Under the pieces are notes generated by a model. It ran no database searches. It was given only the letters and a program-made list of their open reading frames with translations, and was not told the origin of the DNA. DNA of 64,000 nucleotides from Stratiolaelaps scimitus (lineage: Eukaryota > Arthropoda > Arachnida > Mesostigmata > Laelapidae), in assembly GCA_019614645.1 (NCBI GenBank), contig JABWDB010000005.1, positions 9,890,001 to 9,954,000 on the forward strand, given 5' to 3'. The position numbers were made by a program, and so were the translations under genes. Below, in pieces: positions 25,519 to 38,291 of the stretch (within the stretch, counting starts at the first letter, position 1; every line of letters begins with the position of its first letter).

Positions 25519-28500
25519 TAGCACTCTTCTTTCGCTATATCTAGATCGGTCCATGCAGTGTAGTTATATTGAAAGTCATATGCAAGTGGACCAAGCAAGA
25601 ACGTATTGTATAATACCAACATTTACCAACCTGCTTCATTTACACTTTGTGACTGTCCATATTTTCTGTCTATAGGTTACTGCAATGGTAAACTCTATGC
25701 CCGGCCCGCTCGAATTCGTCTTTCTCGACCAGAAACGAATTAACAACATGGTCGCATTCACTGGTTGCTCGCCCGACATCCCTGTCTGTGTCACATTTCT
25801 CAGCTATGGCGAGAGCCTTCAGATCAGCGTGAGCGCGGAACGGGCACTCATGCCCGAACCGTACACGCTGATAAAACTATTTGCCAAACAGGTACGCCTA
25901 TCCATCTCAGCCGTTAGAAGCATTTCCGCGCGTCTGGATGAGATGAACGGATATTATTTGATTCGCATTACAGAAATAAATAGCTAGTTCTTCATGTAAA
26001 TACTAACCTCGGTGAATTGGTAGAGTCAATTTGAGCTGCACAAGCTTCAATTGTGACTGATGTGGTGAGAAGTTAGCTCTAACGACGCGGGTCAGCTCGG
26101 TTGTAACATATTGAGAGCTGAGGCCCCTCTTGTAGAGGAACAGCCGAGGGTCAGCTCGAAAAACAATGTGTGTATATTGAGAGGCTGTCTAAAACAGTTG
26201 TTTTCGATTGAAGCCTCTGGTTCAGTATTCGCTTGTGTCAGAGTTCCACATGAAAATGTCGATGTTCTGTTTACAGATTGAGCACTTGTGTGAGCTGTTG
26301 TCGTCTCGACGCATCCCGGGCGATCACTCGAAAGCGAAGATCGGCTGCTACGTACAGCAGAGTCAAATAGTACAGCAAGGTACGCGGCCATAGCTGATCT
26401 CTGTTGAAAATCTTATTGCAGCCAGACAGCTGAGAGAGGGGCTTTTAGCAATCGATGTTGAATTGACAGTTGACACACTGCTCTAACTAAATAGTGTATT
26501 GTTTGACTGTGGACGCTAAACCCTCTCAGCAGGAAGGGAATGCGCGCCCGCAAAGTTGCGCATATATGTATTACGGAGATGTTGTTTAATAACCATATTT
26601 TGTAAGAATATATGAATCATTCAGTCCGTGCTTTCATTACGCATTTTTGCTAAACACAGGACTGGCGACAATATCATCCCTGGCATCAGGTTCGCAGCGA
26701 ACTCATCCAACGACGCAGCTGGTGCACGGCCGCAGTGGCGAGGTCAAAACATCGATCACGAAGAACGAGCTTTCGCCGGAAGGATCAGTGTCGGACATCC
26801 AAGAGGTACGCGTCGACACTTCGACGCGTGTACACCAAATGCTTCTTTATGAGCTTGGAAAGGAGTCAAGTGATACAAATGTCACTGCATTTGGCTTATC
26901 GGTGTTGGTACTATTTAATATAGTGCATGTTCCTGTCGACAGGGGATCTGTGGATCCGAGAGAGGCAGTCGTCGCAAAAAGCACTCATTTGAGATTTAGG
27001 CACAGCCAATACAGCTTTATGACATCGCTAAAGTAAATTACAATACATTTAAATGTATCGTACACGAGATTATTCGTTTATGATGTAACGATGCCTCTAA
27101 GTTTTCTAAGTGAGCAGGTTGTCCCAGGGCTAATTGTATGATCCTATTATATGCGTCGCTCATCGTCTGATTTTTTTCTTGCGTTCCTCATCATCATCAT
27201 AACGTCAACAATAACAGCTGCATCAGCGACTCCAGAGCGTCCAGGTGGAGCTCGGAGAATTGCAAGAACAGCTGGAGGCTGCGAAGCCTGCTGGCGAAGA
27301 ACGTCGCGAGATGGAGTTACGGCTGGCGGCTCTCCGAGAGCAGTTTACACTTATTCTCAGCGAGATCAAGAGGGTCAAAGGTGCTTCACCAGGCACGGGA
27401 TGCGAGGTATGTCACAAATTCGTATCGAGTATAGATACAAAAAAAAATTCGAAAACGCCTATCCGTTAGCCCATACTCGAAGTCAGGCTTGCTCTCCTGT
27501 TCTTCATATTAAATGTTTATCACCTTGTCTTAAACTACATGACTGGGCGTCTCTATATCGAAATCAGCTCGAAGCTCATCGAGCACCGTTTGCCTGCCGA
27601 GTTTGCCACACTTCGTACAGATGGTCCCCAGCCAAATGAATGCTATCTTTATTTGGCAGGACGACATGTTGGAAGAGGATGGCGAGTTGCTGCGCTGCCG
27701 CGTCGGCCGTCGTTCTCTGTCAGCTTGCGTCGTGAGACGGCCTTCATTAACTATCCTGACGAAGTCTCTCACAAACCCGCACAACTCCAGCAATTCCATC
27801 AGCAGCCTGCATAAAACACCTTCCGGATTGGAGTCGAAGGAAGGGGAGGAGGTTCAGCGAAGCGGGTCGATCCTAGCGAGGAAAGCCTTCGCCGGTGAAG
27901 ATGACAATTCCACATCAGCACGAAAAGGTTCGTTGTTGACGCTTTGTCTTCGCGACAAGCAGCGATTTTAAAAGTTAACGTATAACTGCTTCGGCAAACG
28001 ACAGCAGTCATTGTGTTCTCGAGGGTGCTCCGATTCTGCCATCCATCAGTCGTAGCAATAATAATTTCCCTATAGGCCACTGAAGCCGTTATGACCCGTC
28101 GAACGCAATCAATCTTCAGCCACTTGGCAATGCCACAGGGTTCGTCCAGGAGGAGATTAAACAGAGGTACATATGAGCCAGCTTCAATACCTGCCACCGG
28201 CTTCGAGTTACTGCGCGCCGGAAGTTTGTATGTAAAAATTTAATTCTATCCTCAGCAAGGATCGAACCCACGCCAGCAGAGAGATCGGGGGAATATACTA
28301 TGCGTGCCGCCGACTTAACCATCTCATCGGCAAAAAATAGATAGAGGAGCACAATAGGAATTCTCACTGGGGCACAAACAGGCGCTACAGCTAAAGGGTA
28401 GCATAAAGATTTCCCGCGTTCACGCGTTTATTTCCGCTTATTATTACAGAAGTATCGAAGTCACCGTCGAACAGCAGTCGGCGACTAGTCACTATCCAAC

Positions 28501-28871
28501 GGCAGGAGAATCCGGCCGGCATTATAGTGCACGACAGCTCGGCGGACGGCTTCGACTCGATGTATCATTGCGATGGCGGAGCCAAGGATTTGGACGAGGA
28601 CACGACGCCTGCACCAATAGTCCCTGCACCAATCGTCCCAGCTGTGCCAGCGCCAGTCTTCGACCAATTGCCACCACCACCACTTCCACACGAGCTTCCG
28701 TTGGATGTGGCCTCCCTCGGCTCTGCGCACTCGTCCCAGCTCAACGTGTTCGATGAGCGAAGTAGCACCGATGACAATGGCTCGATGCCGTCGTCAATTG
28801 TGGCACCATCAAGACCCCAGCCTGAGGAGGGGTCCAGCCAGGGTCAGCTGCAACCCCACTCGCAGGTGTGA
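19035..28871 (+). CDS. Wax-ester synthase/diacylglycerol acyltransferase (WSD)-like membrane protein, 16 exons
   Basis: Exons: 19035-19259, 19883-19987, 20231-20446, 21163-21335, 21752-21964, 22378-22813, 23235-23492, 23894-24086, 24554-24717, 25041-25367, 25676-25891, 26277-26379, 26660-26805, 27218-27406, 27660-27927, 28450-28871 (TGA). All 15 introns are GT-AG and phase-compatible, giving about 1217 residues. Order: low-complexity N-terminus, lysine/arginine cluster, hydrophobic membrane segment (about 332-362), WSD acyltransferase (about 370-925), coiled coil, proline-rich tail. The family esterifies fatty acyl-CoA to alcohols or diacylglycerol; the substrate here is unknown. Bacterial members are about 450-480 residues, so both ends are extra. 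Start: ATG 19035 is the first in frame after an in-frame TGA at 18981, and a usable acceptor lies at 18978-18979. Its Kozak context is weak and an upstream frame (19003-19089) overlaps it, so the first exon is the least certain part. Confidence 0.88.
22378..26379 (+). other. WSD acyltransferase core (exons 6-12, residues about 311-877)
   Basis: Exon 6 carries the hydrophobic membrane segment (LLLMSVSLLTGLPLVAGMLL) followed by a Cys-rich loop (CKSCAACQEGVLCEE), then the start of the enzyme domain (FMEPGLDAATLANHLHDRIL). Exon 7 has the PLW motif (DRPLWDIRVL, 508-510) and the active-site motif HQVLTDG (His531, Asp536, Gly537). Exon 9 has the ND motif (TLNDVLLAAVSGALR, 634-635). Exon 11 has NSMPGP (776-781), matching the SNVPGP motif of the C-terminal WSD subdomain, then LSYGESLQISVSAER. 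The order and spacing match the bacterial WS/DGAT fold (WES acyltransferase plus WS_DGAT C-terminal subdomain). The first His and the Asp of HHxxxDG are kept; the second His is Gln. Confidence 0.88.
25457..25513 (+). repeat. (TA)n microsatellite in an intron of the WSD-like gene
   Basis: Near-perfect (TA)n of about 57 bp lies between exons 10 and 11. It encodes only Tyr/Ile artefact frames. Confidence 0.9.
26660..28871 (+). other. C-terminal extension of the WSD-like protein (exons 13-16, residues about 877-1217)
   Basis: This region lies beyond the usual end of WSD enzymes. Exon 14 encodes a heptad-type coiled coil (LGELQEQLEAAKP, MELRLAALREQFTLILSEIK). Exon 15 is serine-rich and basic. Exon 16 holds repeated PAPIVPA units, a QLPPPPLPHELP stretch and a Ser/Asp-rich end (DERSSTDDNGSMPSS). 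The coiled coil suggests oligomerisation, and the proline-rich part suggests SH3/WW-type partners. These are inferences from composition, because no catalytic domain is present. Exon 14 has an alternative donor at 27381 (AAAG|GTGCTT), which would break the frame with exon 15. Confidence 0.75.
28248..28330 (-). repeat. tRNA-like relic, possible SINE head, in the last intron of the WSD-like gene
   Basis: On the minus strand, GGTTAAGTCGGC resembles the D-arm/A-box part of a Ser/Leu-type tRNA, and GTGGGTTCGATCC about 50 bases further on matches a B box and T-loop. No clean acceptor stem or cloverleaf closes around it, so it is not called a functional tRNA. A tRNA-derived SINE head is the likelier reading. 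Confidence 0.35.
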
Positions 28872-28981
28872 TGGAGCTCGTGCCAAACACATGCTGAACC
28901 CAGAATCGACGTCTAGGTCGGGTTGTCACGCCGACCGCATCGCTAATGTGTCCACTGTGCTACACATATAGCAACGAAGTA

Positions 28982-28987
28982 AATAAA
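28982..28987 (+). other. Candidate poly(A) signal of the WSD-like gene
   Basis: AATAAA lies about 110 bp after the TGA stop, within an A-rich context and before the sequence turns to unrecognised spacer. It is the first such hexamer downstream. Confidence 0.6.
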
Positions 28988-30057
28988 TACACAACATAGT
29001 GCATTGCATGAGGGCAGGTTCGCCTCAGAAATAACCGAAAAACAAACAAACCCATCGGTGCCAACAATGGATGGATACGTCAAGTCGTCTCGATTCTGTT
29101 GCCATAAGATGGGGGGCATAGGGGCATGTTGCCTCTCAAAGAATTATGGTGGACGATTGCCTCCTCGGGTTACCCTTAGCAGACTCCTATACAATGAGAG
29201 AATGACGGATGGTATTCGATTCTTTAAGCGAATCACGTGCTTGTAACATACGGTAGCTGCCCCGACAGCATGCTCGATGACTCGTAGGGCGCCTGCGACA
29301 CTCCGTGTCCCCACTTCGACGAGCACACAGCCGCTGAATGAAGCCCTGTGAGGCAGCGCCGCATTGAGGAGAAGGCGATTAGCGATTTTGAAAAAGGCGT
29401 TGCACCTTCCATTTCGATCGCTTGACTAGTACAAGAACGCATCCTCACGGCATACAGGTAAACCTGTATCAGGGCAACTGGATCGGCTGAGCGTCCAGTC
29501 GGGGGGTGCCCTCGCACTCGTCAGCAGTACGAGCATCACTTGTCACGCAAGGCAAAATCACGTGAATCACTGACAGGCATTACAAAGAAGTACGTAAAAA
29601 AAAACAGCAGGAATTGCGTAAGGCTCTCATCACACCGCCGTTCAACCAACTGGCTGGAGTGATCAAGGGATCGACGCGCCTTGGTGGTTGACACGCCGTA
29701 ATACCGAAACTGCCAGGGTCGACGGAGCCGGCCAAACAGTCAGCTACAGTACAACAGCCAAGCCTCTACCAAACCTAACACGCGTAACTAAGATTGTTCA
29801 ATTTCGAATGGATGGCGGGGTCATGGCCGCACGCACGAGGACGCGAGAATTTCATGGAGAAGTCGCTTCCTCTCGCGCATGCTGGAACGGTATCGAACGC
29901 CGAGAATGAAGCGGACCTCTACACCGGTAATGAGCGTGCGGACCAGACAAACAAACACAACCGACAAACTGGTGGCCTCCCGAACTGGGACGAGCCGCAG
30001 AAGTACTTATATATAAATAATATATACATTCAGCGAAACAGCAGCCTTACTTAGTAT

Positions 30058-30300
30058 TATAATGATGATGATGATGGTATATAACGAGGATAATAATAAT
30101 AATAATGTAATAGAACTGAATCACAAACAAACTGAGTATTATACACAAATAATACTAATAATAATAATAATAATATGAATAATGATGATGATATTAATAA
30201 TAAGCATTAATTACAGACTTTATTGTAATACAACAAAAAAAACCAACTAACAGAATGAATAATGCTAATAATATAAATACTATGAATAATGAATAATATT
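30058..30300 (+). repeat. Degenerate AAT/GAT microsatellite field
   Basis: Runs of TAA, AAT and GAT units are mixed over about 240 bp. Low-complexity DNA with no coding content. Confidence 0.75.
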
Positions 30301-32647
30301 GCTGATGATATAGTCGATGGCGAAACGTGTCAAATAATTGCAGAGTTCGATGCTAGCTAGCAAGTGGCGCAACAGGTGGCGTTACCAAGAAAAAAAACAA
30401 CACACCTCGTACGGAAACGCGCATCTCGAACAGGGGTGTGTGTATGTATACACAGTTGGGCAGGGAATGTGTAAAATCAGGCACACACACCGGATATATA
30501 CACGGACAAAAAAAACACACAGACATTATACATGCGTGCGCATTGGATGACACAGCCAGAGGCGGACACGTAGACACGAGAAAGTCGGCGAGGTTTTCCA
30601 CTCTCGAATGAGGTATCGAGAGAGCTCCGGACATGCCGAAAGTCAATCTTGAATAGATGCAAAGGTGTCGTTATGACAGCGAGCTGGCGTCGCGTCAATA
30701 ATGGGCCCGTGTGTTACTCCTTCGAAGAAAGGTCCGAGTAAAATATCTTGCCTCTGAATGAGATGGGTACGGTCTGAGTGGGAAGAAATCAAGTTAATTG
30801 GGTGAAGTATAATAAATAGAACAAAACAAACGATGGACGAATGCCCGGCTGTGTAGCGAGGTCAAGTAGAAGTCTCATGGCGTCCTTCGTTGTATCACAA
30901 ATGGTGTCCGATTCGGTCTATATATATATATATATACACATATATCAAAGCTGCTGAGAGAGAGTAAACGAGTACAAGCCCAATATTTTGCGCAGCACTC
31001 TTCGACTCCTACGAATGAACTAACACACTTAGGCCTAGTCGACAGACATCATTGTCACTCAAGCTTGAAATTGTCAGTTACCCACAATTGTCTCCACCAC
31101 CCGCCGGTCCACGTGCAACGTTTAGTGGTACACATGCCCGTAGCGGTGGCGTACATTCCCGTATCGTCCTACTTGAATAGCATATACGTACATATGCTAA
31201 GTGGCAACTGAACACAGCCGCGAACCGATGGCTGAGAACGGTTGACACAAGTGACGCTATCCTCGCGAGAGTTTCGCTTCAGAAGCCAATCGGGAGGAGC
31301 ACGGGGTCCTTAGTGGTAAACGCGTAGTGATGTATAATTCTCCTACAGTGCATCATGTTCAAATGCTCGTCTCTTGACTGGAAACACCAACTTCATGCAG
31401 CGACAAATATTGCAATACTGCAATACAGCTGCAATCGCTTCCTTTGGTGTTCTCAACGGACCGAATTGAAATGAAACTAACAGCAGCTGTGAACGACTGT
31501 GAAGTGTGCCGAGAACCTCTGTCTGCGTTTAACCTTCAATGTTCTTCACTGTTATGGCCAGCCGGCGCGATCGCAGAAGACCACTCTGTTTCTACAATAG
31601 ACAAGTTGAATAGGGCGGCCAGAAATCATGTGGCGGTCAATGAATCGCGGGGCGCCGCTGCTTCTAGCAGCGGAGTATAGAAAAAAATCACGTTCATTGA
31701 ACACGAATATCATCGTTTATTCGATTTTCATTGCCGATATTTAGTTATGTAATAAATGGCTTGCACTTTGATATGACGCTTTGTACATTCAGGATAATAA
31801 CAAAAATGATGCCCATGTCATGTGAGGGTGCTAGGGATGGTGGCAGCCTCACAAGGCTGAGCGAAGATATCATACGGAGGGGAGACATGTCCTGGAGCCC
31901 GAGACATAACATGCATAGACACTTAGAAGAATTACAATACACGATGACTGATTGCACCGATGAAATTATCTGCCCGGCCTTACATAGTGTTATTATATAT
32001 TAGAATTATTATATACGATCAATATTAATTATTCATTGACACACTGTTAAGATGAAAACAGCCGTACATATATATTGTGACAAACACTAATTATTATTAT
32101 CATTATTATCAGACATGCATATATATATATATATATATATACACATAGGAATCAGGGTGCGTGTCTCGCCTGAACTAAGTGCAGCCAGGCAAAGTTTGTC
32201 ATATACAGATGATGTATATCTCACTTGAAAAAAAAATGGCATTATCATTTATTGCTATATTACAAATATAATTATGGCTATCATTATTGCCAGCATAATA
32301 TTATGATGACAATTATTGTTATTATTATTCTTATTATTTATGCGATGACCATACAATGGTAACGAAAAGAAGAGAGAGAGAGAGAAATAGATCTCACAAA
32401 GAGATAGGAGTGTCGTGGATAATTTAGTTTTTGTACCTACCATACGCAGGACGTAGACTGATGACGAGTTCTTATTTCGATGACAGGGATCATCTGGAGA
32501 CTCGGTTTACTCAGACAAAGGTCTCGTGGCCATCGTCAATTTTTGGCTCTCACCACGCGCCGGATCTTTCTCTATGTGTGGTAACAAACTTAGTTGTTAT
32601 AATCCTTCTTTCCTGTTACTATCAGCATTACCATGATTTCATAATAA

Positions 32648-32665
32648 CTAACCAATAGCATTTAC

Positions 32666-32700
<35 letters not shown>

Positions 32701-32712
32701 GCTATTGGTTAG
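32648..32712. repeat. Perfect 17-bp inverted repeat around an (AT)n core
   Basis: Left arm 32648-32664 (CTAACCAATAGCATTTA) and right arm 32696-32712 are exact reverse complements. The 31-bp spacer is almost pure AT. The structure could extrude a cruciform; it may be the relic of a hairpin-type element or an AT-driven fold-back duplication. Confidence 0.85.
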
Positions 32713-33370
32713 CAATGTGAGCATTGATTTCAGCGTTTTCTTTATCAGGTTGTTCTAATTTAAAATATATGATAATTCCTTTCTGTTGCCCAACAGAGGA
32801 GCCAATAACTGATTTACTCTGTATCGGTTGATATTGATTGTAATTGTGATTCTTTAAATGTACAATAATCCAATGTGTTTTCCATATTTCGTATGGACCA
32901 ACAATTGGTGTGGCCAATTCATCTTCATTTGTTTATTTGTTGCTTGGCTGATTTGTCTTGCCGAAGGCCTTTGAAATCTCAGTCAAAATGAAGCGTCGAA
33001 GAGCCGGCGTTCATGAAAGAGAAAGTCCCGCAAGAGTCAACGCTGTCGCGAGACCCTGTCAATTGATGCAAACAACCAAATAACAGCGCGTTCCATTAAC
33101 AATTGGTGCAGTGAGATCGATCACCAATTTTATAACATCCATACAATATATCCATATCGAGCGAGTCACTATGTATGTGTTTGTTTATGATGATGATGAT
33201 ATTGCAAAATGATCAGATCGTCGCCGACCAGTTATCTAATTAGTAAAACATTAATGATGAATAGGCAAGGAATAGATGACGGAGAGGGAGAGAATGATGG
33301 AAGAGCTAATTAGACCTATGGTGTACGATCGGGCTGACATAACGAAACAAATGGAATTAATAAGTCTCAA

Positions 33371-33449
33371 GTAAAGGTAAAAGTAAAGGTTTATTGGTTT
33401 ATTGAAGGAGCTGCAATTTTACAATGCTTAAGCTCTCTTATATGTCACA
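33371..33449 (-). repeat. Dispersed repeat, copy 1 (3'-end type sequence)
   Basis: Read on the minus strand: GTGACATATAAG, then GCTTAAGCATTGTAAAATTG, CAGCTCCTTCAATAAACC and a CTTTTAC-type tail. The same block occurs at 38245-38291 and 49320-49400 on the opposite strand. AATAAA followed by a short tandem tail is typical of the 3' end of a non-LTR retroelement or SINE, but an LTR fragment is also possible. Confidence 0.7.
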
Positions 33450-36400
33450 CGGCAGTAATAGAGTAATACTTTTGTCGCCTTGATTTGAGGACAACCACAT
33501 GCTGTTCCGTTGGATAATTACAATACGTAGCCAACAAAAACACGTGTAGACAATGAACATTGGGAAACGTGGAACCACTTTGAGCTACACGCTCTTTTAA
33601 GAGCAAGCTATATATACATACACGCGAGAGCTAAATGGGCTGATAATGGCGATGAATATGAAATGATCGGGAATTTCGCTTCCTGCAGTCTTCTCTCGCT
33701 TTCTCTCTCTCTCTCTCTGATGAATTTGAAAATGAGAAATTGTTTTGAAGAAACCATCGAACTGTGGTAAATTCAGGGATGACATTGTATGACTAACCTG
33801 TAAGTGCATGATATATACGATATTTATATAGCGGTTATATCCTAGTTAAGTTTATATCAGTACACATATTACTATTAAGTCTGAGTAACAAACGCATGTG
33901 TTAATACAGCAGTCATGAATGAGAGAGCCAAATCAACATTTATTATACATATTGTATATCACAACCGCTGAATCCCGTCACGGTTGACTGAACATGGTCC
34001 CCAACAGGATACCATATTCTTTCTCGCCTTCCTGAGTACACTAACACGAAACTTGATACTGGCCAATGACTTTGGACCTGGAGATCGTCTCTGGTACATT
34101 CGAACATCTGCTAGCCCGGTGACTATTGTTTGTTCAAGGCTGAGCTTTGGAACGCTCGAGGGGTGATTACTGTTCTCGAGTGATCTGGGATCATTCGGGA
34201 CGGGTTTAAATTATCTTAATTAACAGATGAGCGAAGCATCGTAATAGTAGCGTCCCTTTCACGACTTCTCCACTTGGTGCTCTACCAATATACGATATTT
34301 ATCGTGGACTCGATCAACAGTAACTAGCTGTTTTTCGATCCACAATCTAAACGTCTCAAAAAGATCATCAGAGAAAGCCTGATAGTCATAGATGAAGAAC
34401 ACACCCAGCGGGACATGTAGCACGATTGATCACTTACCTCAAAGGGCACGGAAGGAGAATCAGACACAACAAAGCGATCTCCTCGTGGCGGCTTGGACGG
34501 CTGAGTTTCTGGCTGTCAAATGCCGGAGCCCGCAGATTTAAGCCCCGTGAAGTGACATATCCTATTGGATACAAATGGATACTTAAACTAAACTAGTCAC
34601 ATATGCTGCGTATTGGTTAGTGTCCCAGGTATGCATGTATTGATCTATCGAATCTATCCATAGACAGATGATAAATAGATAGATGTAGACGATGAGTTGA
34701 AACATGTATGAAAGATACGATAATGATCTGGCCTAAACGAATCTGCGGTAATCGTTTCCGTTCTTCTAAGACCACTCTGGTCCGTCGCGTTGAAATTCAC
34801 AGGAACGTCCGATGTGGACAAGTGACGTGACCGGTGGCTAACTGCAAACCAAGCCGAGTCCACACATGATAGAAGACCTGCGTCTAATAGGAGCCGTAGC
34901 CCAGGATAGCGTGGACACCATTTAGTTGTTCGAGTGCTTTAGGACCTGGACAACAGAGGCGGGACGTTGAATGGCGCTCTCACAGATACGAGCTCGAGTG
35001 AGTGAACTGGCTGAATGAAGCGACTATAGACGGATGGGCAGGCTCTTTGTCGTATGTTTGCCCTTCTTGTTCCAGGAGCATAGGGGGCCTTATACCCCTT
35101 ATACACGTTTCGAATTGACGTCAGGTTCAAAATTGACGGATCCGTGAGCTGACCCGGCCCCCTTTACCCGAAAACGGTTCTTGATTCGAATTCAGACGAT
35201 GGCTACTGCGCAAATGGCAATGGAAGGTTAGCGGTGTTTGAGAAACAACTGACGAATGACGGTGATAAGCTGACACGGCGATGACGATACGGAAATGATG
35301 TGTAGATCTTAAGACCATTTACATATATTATTAAGAGAGAACTAACCAATTATTAGCGGAGGGAGGTGCGCATGAGCGAGTTGGAATGGAATACGATTGA
35401 CGCAAGGAAGTATGATGACGAAGATGATAATAATAATAATAATAATGAAGGTGATAGGAATGATGCAGGAGGCATGACAAGGAGACACGGACGAAAATTA
35501 TGGAAGTATGACGATAGAAAAAGCCCGAGCGAGAGGGATGGTGGAACGATGATGAAGAACACAATGGGAAACCCCAATTTAGATAGCAACGTGGCCAACT
35601 GTTTCTACTATTTAACTAATAATAATACAATAATAACTTACACCGACCTAGCAGCAACAACAACAACATTATTATTATTATAATTATGTAACAATGACGA
35701 CGCTAATGATGATGATGATGACGATGATGGTAAAAATAAAAATGACTGATATTTATATGGTGGCGATGAGAAATTATGCTGATGAGATAAACAAAGCGGT
35801 AACGATAATGAGCTGGATGGTAATAATGACGTAATGAGCGAGTATTAATACAATATTAATAACAATAATAATAATAATACTAATAAAATATAAATGTGGA
35901 AATATATGATGCTGACGATATTGACGATAATAATAATGATAAAACTAATGAGTGGTGAGGAAGATGGAGGATGGACGGATGGCAAGTGACCCGCGGAAAT
36001 TGGTGACCACGATGTAATTGCCACTCGAATGAAATGGCGAGAGAGAGAAAGAGAGAGAGAGAGAGATATGACAACATAAAATGAATAGTGCATAGTGTGA
36101 TACAGGAATTGCTCTTAGCTCGCCTATATATAGTCCAATCAGGGGGAGAGAGAGAGATGGACGAAGCGATGGCGGAGGATGGACGAGATGGCAAGGGCCG
36201 AATGAAACGGTCGCTGAAGCTGAAGACGAGCGCACGTGTTCAGAATCTAATTAATAATTAATTAAGTCAAAGGGTGGATGGGACGACGGGGGGATGGGGG
36301 GGCGGGAGAAGTGTGCACAAGCTTCGAGCAACATGACATCAGCGCGTATAGGCCAACACGTTCCGCTTGTTCACCAACTGGTAGCAATGCAACTGGCTAG

Positions 36401-38244
36401 CTTGGTCTCGCAACTGTAATGCATAGCAGGCGGATAGGGGAAATGTGGTCAGTTTCGTAAAAGGGACGTTTTGATTCGACTATATTGTTCGCTTATTGTT
36501 ACAATAAATAGTGGATTCGAATGGGGACGTGATAGAAAAACAAAGTGAAAAAAAAACGAACATTGACGAACCGATTGAGACGATCAACTTGTGGAGATTA
36601 CGTTGGAGTTCGTAGTCTTGTGGAAATTTATGTTCTCGCCAAAGTCGCATCGATGAGCGCTATGATGATGATGATGGCTTGCTATGTTGCCGTCCCAAGT
36701 CAGTGGCAGCCGAACTTGACGCCGAATGCAGAGCTCGACACACGCACACACATATATGCATACCAGATATACGGCCAACAAGAATCACCATCGTCGATGT
36801 TGACAGGCGGAATGTGCAAGCATCTATGCGCACATGTCAAATCGTTCGGGGTTTCGAGCCGATTAGCCCATGGTGTCTGCGGTTGGAATTGAACCAGCGG
36901 CAGAGGGCAGGGCGAGGCAGACCCGCAAGAGACAACCGGATACATACAACAGAACAGCCACAACATCTAACTCGATATGAGGCATATGGGAGACGTCTAA
37001 GCCAAATATATATATATATATATATATACATATATAGATGAAATCAGATTGAAAAAAGGCGAGAACAGAGGCGAGAAAATGTATGCGATCGCGTCCAGAG
37101 CTGACGGTGCGGCACTGCTACCGCGAGCATCGGTACCACGTAGGGAGAAGCAATTGTAGGCTCCTTTGAAAAAAGCCCATCATCATGCGGTGCCGGAGTG
37201 TTAGCCCTGGACGCGGGACGCGTCGCGAAACCTTTTGAACTCATGGGAAACATTTCATGAGGCTAGAACGTCTGAATATGAGTGATGATTAGTGACTGAT
37301 GATTGGACATTGTGTGAATTTCGACATGAGCGAAAATTGCAACAAACGAAATTTCACCATCACAAATAACAGCGACGACGACGATAACAACAACAACAAC
37401 AACAATACCAGCAACAGCAACAAGAAACCGATGGTGGAAGCGCTGTTGAAAATGAAATGTGAGGAAGTCCAATAAATTGTTTTTAGTGTAGATAACAAAT
37501 CACAGTGGCGTCTTCTGTTCATTAGTGGAATACACGCATAGAACTCTCATTAATGGTTTGGCTTGTGCTTATCTGGGAGACAGTAACAGCCGTAGGGTAT
37601 AACTTCATTTACTCAGTACCTGACTGAATGAAGACTATTTTTAAACTTATCCGTGCTTAAGATTCTCATTGAAAGCATATCGTGGAAAAATGCGTGCCAA
37701 AGTATGAACGGCGACAAATCCTGGGTAGTAATAGTGTACAACGGTAATTGGGTTGTAAGCAGATGCGATTCGGCCTTCACATCAGGTATTGTAGGCGGTC
37801 TGCAATTCGATTCATCTCTACATTTCTTTGTATGCAATGCCGATTTAGTAGTACGTGTACATATATAGTTTACTCCAGCCGAACTCATTATCATACACAG
37901 TACTATTACAACTATTTCTATTTTTTTTTCGGGCCTGACGCTCAGCCAACGTATAACATAGTCCACGGTTCGACATTTTCGACGGCATTAAGAGGTTCAA
38001 CTGTAAATGTGCAGCGGCGGAGATCAGATCCGTTCATCTACGTGTCTCCGCCGATTGCAAGGCGCACACGAACGCGCCACGCCAAAAGGCTCGACAGCGA
38101 TCGCGGTTAAACTGCTGCTCGACATTGTGGAATATTGTTTTTGCTGTGTCACATTATCCGGCCGGCTCCCGGCCAGCATTCAACGTCCACAAGACCACTA
38201 TTAGAACTACTACATATTACTGTTACGACGCCTACTACTACTAC
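33450..38244. other. Intergenic stretch, no gene recognised
   Basis: Contains a CT tract at 33697-33718, AAT/GAT-type repeats at about 35410-35900, a GA tract near 36038-36066, G runs at about 36272-36306 and (TA)n at about 37006-37028. At about 36868-36895 the minus strand has a T-arm-like GGTTCAATTCC, but no A box is seen with it. Confidence 0.5.
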
Positions 38245-38291
38245 GAGAGCTTAAGCACTGTAAAATTGCAGCTCCTTTAATAAACCAATAA
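38245..38291 (+). repeat. Dispersed repeat, copy 2
   Basis: Shares GAGAGCTTAAGCA, TGTAAAATTGCAGCTCCTTT and AATAAACCAATAAA with copy 1, almost base for base. It is truncated on its 5' side relative to copies 1 and 3, since GTGACATATAAG is missing. Confidence 0.7.

Larger units (their letters stand above)
28988..33370. other. Intergenic stretch, no gene recognised
   Basis: Contains a degenerate AAT/GAT microsatellite field at about 30058-30300, (TA)n at about 30918-30936 and 32118-32141, and the 17-bp inverted repeat at 32648-32712. The open frames at 31444-31680 and 31731-32003 have no recognisable homology and I do not call them genes. Confidence 0.5.
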
